A stretch of DNA of 8,490 nt from Streptosporangiaceae bacterium (GTDB lineage: Bacteria > Actinomycetota > Actinomycetes > Streptosporangiales > Streptosporangiaceae). Numbering within the stretch: the first letter of the stretch is position 1; every line of letters begins with the position of its first letter. Both the position numbers and the translations under genes were made by a program. A model generated the notes under the pieces. The model ran no database searches, was not told the DNA's origin, and saw only the letters and a list, made by a program, of their open reading frames with translations. The stretch covers positions 1-8,490 of the forward strand of contig JASIGS010000737.1 in assembly GCA_030052355.1 (NCBI GenBank), written 5' to 3'. Positions 1-5,562 of this stretch are shown in pieces.

Positions 1-564
1 TGGGCACTGGCCGGGCTGTACGGCGCGCTCGGCCCGGCACTGGTGCACTCGCTCACCGGGTCAGGCGACGTCGTGCTCGGCAGCCTGAGTCTGTTCGTAC
101 TGGCCGCCTCGGCCGTCGTCGCGATCATCGTGCTGCGCCGGGCGACGGCACGGACGGTGATGGCGTTCGGCAGCCTGGCTCTGGTCGTCGGCGTGGCCGT
201 GACGGTCGTGGCCGTGACCGCGGGCTGGACCGTGGTCTTCTTCGCCGGCTCCGTCATCGCCGGCGCCGGATTCGGCAGCGGCTTCCAAGGCGGAATCCGC
301 ACCGTCGTTCCGCTGGCCGCAGCGCATGAGCGAGCCGGAGTCGTCTCCCTGCTGTACGTGGTTTCCTATCTCGGGCTGGGCCTGCCCGCCGTGCTGGCCG
401 GCTTCGGCGTGGTCCACGGCGGAGGGCTGGTCCCAACCACCCGTTATTACGGCGCCGCAGTCATCGCGCTCGCTGCGCTGGCCCTGTTCGGCCTTCTGCG
501 GAACCGGCCAGCACAGGCTGCAACGCCGGCGCCGTCGGCCAGGACGTGCCCGGACGTAACATAG
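1..564 (+). CDS. MFS transporter, C-terminal part (5' end outside window)
   Basis: The reading frame is open from the first base of the window and ends at TAG 562-564, so only the last 187 residues are seen. It shows about five hydrophobic membrane segments: near residues 23-46, 53-74, 76-97, 113-138 and 153-167. Short basic loops such as RRATAR lie between them. The glycine-rich fourth stretch (GAGFGSGFQGG) followed by a charged AAAHERAG loop and a GLGLPAVLAG segment is typical of the C-terminal half of major facilitator superfamily transporters, which carry small molecules across the cytoplasmic membrane by proton or solute coupling. The tail is short and cytoplasmic. The tetR-family gene 29 bp downstream on the same strand suggests a drug or metabolite exporter under TetR control. 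The substrate cannot be inferred. The GTG at 43 lies inside a longer open frame and is unlikely to be the real start. Confidence 0.85.
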   Translation, partial: WALAGLYGALGPALVHSLTGSGDVVLGSLSLFVLAASAVVAIIVLRRATARTVMAFGSLALVVGVAVTVVAVTAGWTVVFFAGSVIAGAGFGSGFQGGIRTVVPLAAAHERAGVVSLLYVVSYLGLGLPAVLAGFGVVHGGGLVPTTRYYGAAVIALAALALFGLLRNRPAQAATPAPSARTCPDVT

Positions 565-576
565 ACAGGTCTGTCT
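563..576. promoter_or_regulatory. Palindromic operator for the adjacent TetR-family regulator
   Basis: AGACAG-GT-CTGTCT is a perfect inverted repeat with 6-bp arms and a 2-bp centre. It lies between the MFS gene, whose stop codon overlaps its left edge, and the tetR ribosome binding site. ACAGxxCTGT-type palindromes are common operators of TetR-family repressors. A -10-like hexamer TAACAT at 557-562 directly abuts the palindrome, so a bound repressor would cover the transcription start. No good -35 hexamer is visible at the matching distance. Autorepression of tetR is the natural inference. Control of the MFS gene would need another copy upstream of this window. Confidence 0.65.
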
Positions 577-593
577 GGAGAGGTCAGCATCCC

Positions 594-1217
594 ATGGCTG
601 TGAAGCAAGCGAGCATGGCCCGGCCGTCAGCGCGTGAGCGACTCCTGGCCTCGGCCGACGAGCTGTTCTACAACGAGGGCGTCCACACGGTGGGCATTGA
701 CCGCATCATCGAGCGGGCAGGCGTGGCCAAGGCATCGCTCTACAACACCTTCGGCAGCAAGGACGAGCTGGTGCGTGCCTACCTGGAAACCCGCCAGGTC
801 AGCGTCAGCCAGGTCATCATGCAGGCGGTGGAACGCTATGACACCCCGCGAGAGCGCTTGCTTGCCGTGTTCGAGGGCCAGGGTGAGCTGTTTGCTCAGC
901 CCGGCTTCCGCGGCTGCGCCTTCGCCCGGGCCAGCGCGGAATCTCAGCCCGGCGACCTGGCCGAGCAAGCTGCCCACGCCTACCGCAGCTGGGTGTACAC
1001 GCTGCTCACTCAGCTAGCCGCGGAGACTGGCGTGGCCGACCCCGGCGACCTGGCGCGCAAGCTGCACATTCTCTATGACGGCAGCAGCCAGGCCGCGCGG
1101 ATGGATCACGATCCCAACGCAGCGGTCGCGGCGCGGGCCGCCGCAGCCGCGCTACTCGACGCGGCCCTGGCGGATACGGTCACACCGCGCTCAAGAAGCC
1201 GAGGATCACGTGATTGA
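594..1217 (+). CDS. TetR/AcrR-family transcriptional regulator
   Basis: This is a 207-residue protein, the usual TetR length. The N-terminal DNA-binding domain spans about residues 13-60. Helix 1 is RERLLASADELFYNEG, and the helix-turn-helix follows as VGIDRIIERAGVAKASLYNTF with the diagnostic LYNTFGSKDELV end of the domain. The C-terminal half (about 70-200) is helical and alanine-rich, as in the variable ligand-binding and dimerisation domain; GFRGCAFARASAE is a recurrent sequence type there. I chose ATG 594 because GGAGAGG at 577-583 lies 10 nt upstream. The frame extends to a GTG at 546, but that would put the operator inside the gene; ATG 615 is another possible start. The protein probably represses its own gene and the MFS transporter until an effector binds. 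Its last 38 bp overlap the 3' end of the convergent hydrolase gene. The inducer is unknown. Confidence 0.93.
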   Translation: MAVKQASMARPSARERLLASADELFYNEGVHTVGIDRIIERAGVAKASLYNTFGSKDELVRAYLETRQVSVSQVIMQAVERYDTPRERLLAVFEGQGELFAQPGFRGCAFARASAESQPGDLAEQAAHAYRSWVYTLLTQLAAETGVADPGDLARKLHILYDGSSQAARMDHDPNAAVAARAAAAALLDAALADTVTPRSRSRGSRD

Positions 1218-2016
1218 CCTCGGCCGAGTGCGTCCAGATGATGGCGTGCGGACCGTCTGGTATCACGACAAGGCGCGCGTTGGCAAGCATGCCGACCAGC
1301 CGATTCCCTGTGGCGCCCAGCGGCGTGACCCGGTCTTCGTCACCTTGCACGATCAGCACCGGGACGGAAATACGGGCGAGATCAGCGCGGAAGTCCTCCC
1401 GCAGTGCGGTGGCGCATCCGAGCGCGGCGGCAGGCGAGACTCTGATGGCGACGTGGAAACTGTTCTGCCAGGCCTGGTCGCTCACCCGGCTGCCGCCGAG
1501 CAGGTCGAGGTTGTAATAGACGTCCAGGTACGACTTGACGGCGGCTGGACGGTCGGCCGCGAGCTCGGCGAGGAAGTCGTCGAGCGCAGCGAGGTCGGTC
1601 CCGCCCGGGTTGGCGACGGAACGGGGCAGGAACGGCGGCACCGGTGCCAGCAGGGCAGCAGCGCGAACCCGCTGCTGCCCGTAGCTTCCCAGGTACCGCG
1701 TGACTTCGCCGGTCCCGGAGCAGCAGCCGACCAGTACCGCGTCCCGCAGGTCAAGGCCTTCGAGCAGCTCGTTCAGGTCGGCGGCGAGCGTGTCGTAGTC
1801 ATATCCTCCGGCCGGGCGGCTGGAGGAGCCGGTGCCGCGCCGGTCATACGTGACGACGCGGTATCCGGCGGTGAGCAGCGCGGTTTCCTGTTTCTCCCAG
1901 GACTGCCCGTCGGCCAGGTAGCCGTGGACCAGGACTACGGGCGGTCCCGCTCCGTGGTCTTCGTAGTAAATGCGGATGTCGCCGGTGTTCTCCTGGCCGA
2001 CGGTGATGCAGGGCAT
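1180..2016 (-). CDS. Alpha/beta hydrolase, non-heme haloperoxidase-like, with Cys at the nucleophile position
   Basis: This 278-residue protein has the full single-domain alpha/beta-hydrolase fold. The order is oxyanion-hole motif VLVHGY (about 28-33), the YDRRGTGSSSRP turn (57-68), the nucleophile elbow (97-101), the acid loop QGDEDRVTP (224-232, acid probably D228) and the histidine loop DGPHAIIWTH (H257). The surrounding GTGEVTRYLGSYG and PHxxxWTHxxEVN patterns are those of the cofactor-free haloperoxidase/esterase group. These proteins act as esterases or perhydrolases, and the peroxidase label reflects side activity. The elbow reads GCCSG where relatives have GxSxG, so the nucleophile position is C99. 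Upstream frame extension is blocked by a TGA at 2041-2043. ATG 2016 has GAGG five bases upstream, whereas GTG 2019 would leave almost no spacing. The gene diverges from the LuxR-type regulator and overlaps tetR tail to tail. The substrate is unknown; loss of activity is also possible. Confidence 0.9.
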   Translation of the reverse strand: MPCITVGQENTGDIRIYYEDHGAGPPVVLVHGYLADGQSWEKQETALLTAGYRVVTYDRRGTGSSSRPAGGYDYDTLAADLNELLEGLDLRDAVLVGCCSGTGEVTRYLGSYGQQRVRAAALLAPVPPFLPRSVANPGGTDLAALDDFLAELAADRPAAVKSYLDVYYNLDLLGGSRVSDQAWQNSFHVAIRVSPAAALGCATALREDFRADLARISVPVLIVQGDEDRVTPLGATGNRLVGMLANARLVVIPDGPHAIIWTHSAEVNHVILGFLSAV

Positions 2017-2155
2017 CACGACCTCGCGTTCCGCGGTGCGTCATGAACAACGTCCACACAGCTACCTTGTGCCGCCTCGCCTCGGCCTGGTATCCGCAAC
2101 ATGACTGCATGCGTTCCTGCGTCGTCTCCTCTCCTTGGGCAGTGACGGCCGGGCC
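2017..2155. promoter_or_regulatory. Divergent intergenic region between hydrolase and LAL regulator
   Basis: These 139 bp must hold the start signals of both the leftward hydrolase and the rightward regulator. On the plus strand TTGTGC (2067-2072) and TATCCG (2091-2096) are 18 bp apart and form a weak sigma-70-like candidate, ending about 60 bp before ATG 2156. No convincing minus-strand promoter was found. A short palindrome GCATGC lies at 2108-2113. Nothing here is strong enough to name an operator. Confidence 0.3.
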
Positions 2156-4912
2156 ATGACCGCTACGGAGCCGGGCCTGGTCGGGCGCGAGGACGAACTG
2201 TCCCGGCTGACAGAACTCATCAGCCCGCCCTACGCAGCGAGCCGGACGATGCTGCTGCTCGGCGATCCGGGCATGGGCAAGACCATGTTGGTGGCTGCCG
2301 CAGAGCAGCAGGCCAAGGCGGCGGGCATGCGGGTCCTATCGGCGGTCGGCCGTGAGTCTGAGCAGGACCTCGCTTTCGCCGGGCTGCATCAGCTGCTGAG
2401 GCCGGTAGCCGACCGCCTGGAGGGCCTGCCCGCGCCTCAGGCCGCAGCGCTGCGTAGCGCTTTTGGCCTCGCTGAGGTCCCCGTCCCCCCGGACGCGCTG
2501 CTAACGGGAATCGCGGTGCTCACCCTGCTTTCGGGGCTTTCCGACGACCAGCCGCTGCTGATAGCCGTGGACGACGCGCAGTGGCTAGACCGTGCCTCGC
2601 TCGACGCGCTGGCGTTCGCCGCCCGCCGCCTGGAATCGGAGCAGCTCGTGCTGCTGGTGTGCGAGCGCGGGAACGTGCCTCCGCACGGCTTCGGGCGGGA
2701 CTTCCCGCAACTGGTCCTCGCGCCGCTGAGCCTGCCTGAAGCAGGCCGGCTGCTGGACGCACAGCCGCGCCCGCCCCGCGGCCGTTCGCGCGAACAGGTA
2801 CTCGCTCAGGCGGCCGGCAACCCGCTGGCGCTCATCGAGCTGTCGAAGATGATCGCGGCAGACCCCGGCGCTGGACGACGCTGGACAGCGGAGCCACTCC
2901 CGCTGACCGCTCAGCTGACTGCCATCATGACGTCCAGGTACGCCGCCCTGCCCCCGGCAGCGCGAGGCGCGGTGCTGCTCGCAGCCGTCGCCGACAGCGC
3001 GGACGTCACTGCCGTGGCGCTGCCCGGGCTTACGGCTGACGGGCTCGCCCCGGCGGAAGCAGCCGGGCTGATCCGGCTCGATACGGCGGGGCTGCAGTTC
3101 ACGCATCCGCTCGTCCGGTCGGCCGTCTATCACGCCGCACCGTTCACCGAGCGTGCTGCGGCCCACCTGCAGATCGCCGGTGCCGTGCGCGACCATGCCG
3201 ACCGCTACGCCTGGCACCTGGCCGCCGCGGCACTGGAACCCGACGAGCATGTCGCTTCGCTGCTTGAGGACAGCGCGGCCCAGGCGCAGCAGCGTGGCGG
3301 CACTGCTGCGGCCGCGCGCGCACTGGAACGCGCCGCCGAGCTGAGCGCCGATGGCCACGACAAGGCCAGGCGCCTGCTCGCCGCCGCGGATCTCGCCCAC
3401 TCTGCCGGCCAGGCTGACTGGGTGCGGGAGCTAGCGGGCAAAGTCCTCACGCTGCCGTCCGACACCGACATGCGCATCGCCGCACGCCTCAAGATCGGCT
3501 GGTCGCTGCTGTGGTCGAACCGGCACACCGACGCGCTCGAGATGCTTCTCTCCGTCGCCGTCGATGCCGCCACAAGGCTGCCACCTGTTGCCTGGGACGC
3601 CGCCGCGATGGCCGCCACGATCGCCCACCAGACCGGGCTGCCTGAGGCCTCAGTCCGGGTGCGCGCCACCGTGGACGCGACCGGCGCGAAGGCGCCCACT
3701 GCGGGGAACTGGCCGACTGGCACTTACGACGCCGCTCACCTGTGGATCCGGGTCTGCGCTGATCCAATCGGCGGACGCGCCGAAAGCGTAGCGGACCTGC
3801 ACCGGATTACCGAGGGATCATCGTCCGACCTGGCCAGGATAGGCGGCGCGGCCTGGAGCCTGGACGAGACCGAGCTAGCGGTCCGCGTGCTCCGCGACGC
3901 CCGCGCCCGGCTGCACGCCCCGGGGGTAGACGGCGCGAGCGGTGCGGTGCTCTCGTGCCTGGCATGGGCATGCATTGACAGCGGCCGCTGGGACGACGCG
4001 CTCGCTGCAGCGCGCGAGGCCGAGGACATCGCCGCGGCGTACAAGATGGAGACCGTGGCCGGCACCGCCGACCTTGTCACCGCGACCGTCCTGGCCATGC
4101 GTGGCGACGACGAGGCGGTGCCGCCGCTGCTGGCCCGTGTGCGCACCGCCGTCGATGAGGCCGTGTACCGGGGGTTCGCCGCCAGGATCCGGCACGCAGC
4201 GGGCCTCGCGGCCCTGGCCCACGGCAGCTACCTGGCCGCTTACACACAACTCAGCCAGCAGTTCGCCGCTGACGGCACGCCGCTGCACTACCACTTTTCC
4301 TACTACACGATGGCGGACTTCGCGGCTGCTGCGGTGCGCGCGGAACGGCGCCTCGAAGCCAGGACCCGGCTGGAGCGCGCGCTGACCCGGCTCGGCCCGG
4401 CGCCTGGACCGCGCCTCGCGCAGCTCGCGGCCCGCGCTCGCGGGCTCGTGGCCGAGCCCTCCGATGCTGGCACGTACTTTGCCGCAGGCCTGGAAGACCC
4501 GGCGGGCAGCGCGTGGCCGTTCGAACGGGCGCAACTACAACTGGACTACGGCGAGTGGCTCCGACGCCAGCGGCGGATCAATGACGCCAAGCCCCTCCTC
4601 GGCAGCGCTCTGGAGACGTTCCGCCGGCTCGGCGCTACACCGTGGACCCAGCGCGCCGAAGCTGAACTGCGTGCCTGCGGTGTGAGCGCGCAAGCTCCGA
4701 AGTCCGACCGGGGCGTGCTGGACACACTCACGTCCCAGCAACGGGAGATCGCGATCCTCGCCGGCCGTGGCCTCACGAACGGCGAGATCGCCGACCGCTT
4801 GTTCCTTTCTCCGCGCACCGTAGCCTCACACCTGTACCGCTCATACCCCAAGCTCGGCATCGCTGGCCGCCACCAGCTCCGCGACCTCATCGACCACGCG
4901 AGCGCGCCCTAG
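2156..4912 (+). CDS. LuxR-family transcriptional regulator, LAL type (large ATP-binding, MalT-like)
   Basis: This is a 918-residue protein, the normal size for LAL regulators. The N-terminal STAND/AAA-type ATPase module begins LVGREDELSRL (about 8-18). It is followed by Walker A GDPGMGKT (36-43), the FAGLHQLLRP segment (about 74-83) that recurs in this family, and Walker B LLIAVDDAQWLD (134-145). A long alanine-rich helical middle region (about 270-840), probably TPR-like repeats, is the usual sensory part. The C-terminal LuxR helix-turn-helix (about 858-913) reads LTSQQREIAILAGRGLTNGE, then IADRLFLSPRTVASHLYR, then a PKLGI motif. It therefore probably works as an ATP- and ligand-dependent transcription activator. 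No good Shine-Dalgarno precedes either ATG 2156 or the in-frame TTG 2135; I chose ATG. The divergent hydrolase is the obvious candidate target, but family members often control distant pathways. The effector is unknown. Confidence 0.93.
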   Translation: MTATEPGLVGREDELSRLTELISPPYAASRTMLLLGDPGMGKTMLVAAAEQQAKAAGMRVLSAVGRESEQDLAFAGLHQLLRPVADRLEGLPAPQAAALRSAFGLAEVPVPPDALLTGIAVLTLLSGLSDDQPLLIAVDDAQWLDRASLDALAFAARRLESEQLVLLVCERGNVPPHGFGRDFPQLVLAPLSLPEAGRLLDAQPRPPRGRSREQVLAQAAGNPLALIELSKMIAADPGAGRRWTAEPLPLTAQLTAIMTSRYAALPPAARGAVLLAAVADSADVTAVALPGLTADGLAPAEAAGLIRLDTAGLQFTHPLVRSAVYHAAPFTERAAAHLQIAGAVRDHADRYAWHLAAAALEPDEHVASLLEDSAAQAQQRGGTAAAARALERAAELSADGHDKARRLLAAADLAHSAGQADWVRELAGKVLTLPSDTDMRIAARLKIGWSLLWSNRHTDALEMLLSVAVDAATRLPPVAWDAAAMAATIAHQTGLPEASVRVRATVDATGAKAPTAGNWPTGTYDAAHLWIRVCADPIGGRAESVADLHRITEGSSSDLARIGGAAWSLDETELAVRVLRDARARLHAPGVDGASGAVLSCLAWACIDSGRWDDALAAAREAEDIAAAYKMETVAGTADLVTATVLAMRGDDEAVPPLLARVRTAVDEAVYRGFAARIRHAAGLAALAHGSYLAAYTQLSQQFAADGTPLHYHFSYYTMADFAAAAVRAERRLEARTRLERALTRLGPAPGPRLAQLAARARGLVAEPSDAGTYFAAGLEDPAGSAWPFERAQLQLDYGEWLRRQRRINDAKPLLGSALETFRRLGATPWTQRAEAELRACGVSAQAPKSDRGVLDTLTSQQREIAILAGRGLTNGEIADRLFLSPRTVASHLYRSYPKLGIAGRHQLRDLIDHASAP

Positions 4913-4951
4913 GGCAGTGGACCGCGCGAGTGCAGTCAGATTACGGATACC

Positions 4952-4989
4952 CCGCCACGCAGCCGCGGCCGATGCTGCGAGCGTGGTGG
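4952..4989. terminator. Hairpin between convergent genes, candidate bidirectional terminator
   Basis: CCGCCACGC (4952-4960) can pair with GCGTGGTGG (4981-4989), giving nine pairs including one G-U wobble. AGC/GCT (4961-4963 with 4974-4976) can extend the stem inside the loop. It sits in the 91-bp gap between the rightward LuxR-type gene (ends 4912) and the leftward small HTH gene (ends 5004), exactly where a shared terminator would be expected. There is no clear U-tract on either side, which is common for actinobacterial terminators but makes the call uncertain. Confidence 0.45.
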
Positions 4990-5003
4990 CAGCTCTCGGT
5001 GGC

Positions 5004-5180
5004 TTACTCCTCCTCCTCCTCCACGTCCTCTTCACGGAGGATCTCCTGTACCTGCTGTCTGTTCAGCCCCAACTCCTCGGCGATCTCGTGGTACGTGAAG
5101 CCTTCCTCGCCCATGGCGATGACCCGTGCTCGCGTGGCAGCGTCCTCGCTACCTATCGCGTCGTCTTCCTCGTCTGTCAT
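5004..5180 (-). CDS. Small, very acidic helix-turn-helix protein (58 aa)
   Basis: This short gene runs on the minus strand from ATG 5180 to TAA 5004. A very strong ribosome binding site, GAGGAGGAG, ends two bases before the ATG (complement of 5183-5191). The protein has an acidic N-terminus (MTDEEDDAIGSED), then a helix, RARVIAMGEEG. After that comes FTYHEIAEELGLNRQQVQEI, a clear helix-turn-helix pattern (about residues 28-47) of the kind seen in homeodomain-like, resolvase and sigma-4-like HTHs. It ends in REEDVEEEEE. It holds 21 Asp/Glu and only four Arg with no Lys, so net charge is near -17, odd for a DNA-binding protein. It lies divergent to the ABC operon and convergent with the LuxR-type gene. 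It may be a regulator of the operon, or a protein-binding or DNA-mimic HTH. I do not recognise a named family. The reading frame, start context and HTH make a real gene likely. Confidence 0.72.
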   Translation of the reverse strand: MTDEEDDAIGSEDAATRARVIAMGEEGFTYHEIAEELGLNRQQVQEILREEDVEEEEE

Positions 5181-5381
5181 GACTCCTCCTCTGCAGTCGC
5201 AGCATTCCCCTTAGGTTCTCGGTTACAGCGCAAGGTTCCATCTCGGCCCCGACTTCCCAAGCGGTGCCCATCGACCTGGTCAAGCACAATCTTTCCAGTA
5301 ACCGAAATCCATTGTTCATGCTCCGTTTACCTAGGTCGGCTAAGGGCCGGGGCTGCGGCAGATCACAATTCGTAACGCGGT

Positions 5382-5409
5382 TTGACACACGGTGTTCCCC
5401 AGGTACCAT
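5382..5409 (+). promoter_or_regulatory. Sigma-70-type promoter of the ABC transporter operon
   Basis: A perfect consensus -35 hexamer TTGACA (5382-5387) is followed after 16 bp by TACCAT (5404-5409), which keeps the conserved first TA and last T of a -10 box. This predicts a start near 5416 and a leader of about 145 nt before GTG 5563. A consensus -35 is unusual in high-GC actinobacterial DNA, which favours a real housekeeping-sigma promoter. Confidence 0.6.
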
Positions 5410-5418
5410 CTCAGAGCC

Positions 5419-5436
5419 GAACGTTTTAGAACGTTT
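5419..5436. repeat. Tandem GAACGTTT element at the predicted transcription start, probable operator
   Basis: GAACGTTT occurs twice, at 5419-5426 and 5429-5436, with a 10-bp period, which is one helical turn. The core AACGTT is itself a palindrome, so the pair also reads as AACGTT-N4-AACGTT with dyad symmetry. It begins 10 bp after the -10 box, where bound protein would block initiation. LacI-family operators often have a central CG within an A/T-flanked palindrome like this. No such regulator is encoded in the window, and the small HTH protein is another candidate. Confidence 0.5.
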
Positions 5437-5473
5437 GCGTAGTTATCTGATGATCCGAGGCGCAAGAAAGCGG

Positions 5474-5530
5474 CTCAAGTCGCGTGCGCTTGAGAGAATC
5501 CCCCACTCCGGCGGCAGGCAGAGCCGTGCC
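5474..5530 (+). other. Structured 5' leader of the ABC operon (two hairpins)
   Basis: Two stems can form in the predicted leader. CTCAAG (5474-5479) pairs with CTTGAG (5489-5494), possibly extended by CG/CG inside. GGCAGGC (5513-5519) pairs with GCC (5523-5525) and TGCC (5527-5530) around an AGA triloop, with G5526 bulged. I recognise no known riboswitch; in particular no TPP-type core was found. The first stem could equally be a DNA operator palindrome. Confidence 0.35.
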
Positions 5531-5562
5531 CACAACCCGGGGAAGTCAACAGGAGGTAGTTG

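Larger units (their letters stand above)
5181..5562. promoter_or_regulatory. 382-bp divergent intergenic region between small HTH gene and ABC operon
   Basis: This stretch is visibly richer in A and T than the flanking genes and holds no convincing coding frame. Open frames crossing it have poor third-position G/C bias and no ribosome binding sites. The right half carries the promoter, tandem repeat and leader listed separately. In the left half I see only scattered short inverted matches, CGGTTAC (5220-5226) with GTAACCG (5298-5304) and CCCTTAG (5208-5214) with CTAAGGG (5340-5346), which could be operator half-sites or chance. No promoter for the leftward gene could be assigned with confidence. 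Confidence 0.5.

Noticed and set aside
1075..2046. Long plus-strand open frame (323 codons) opposite the hydrolase
   Set aside because: It is the antisense shadow of a well-supported alpha/beta hydrolase; it has no ribosome binding site, begins inside tetR and has no recognisable domain.
2040..2105. GTCATG / CATGAC inverted pair in the hydrolase-LAL intergenic region
   Set aside because: Six-bp arms 54 bp apart are expected by chance and match no operator pattern I can name.
5220..5304. Inverted match CGGTTAC / GTAACCG
   Set aside because: Only 7 bp with a 71-bp spacer and no other support; could be chance in a 382-bp region.
4917..5375. 152-codon plus-strand frame with leucine-rich segment
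   Set aside because: The apparent hydrophobic run (LLLLLLH) is the antisense reading of the GAG repeat and acidic codons of the small HTH gene.
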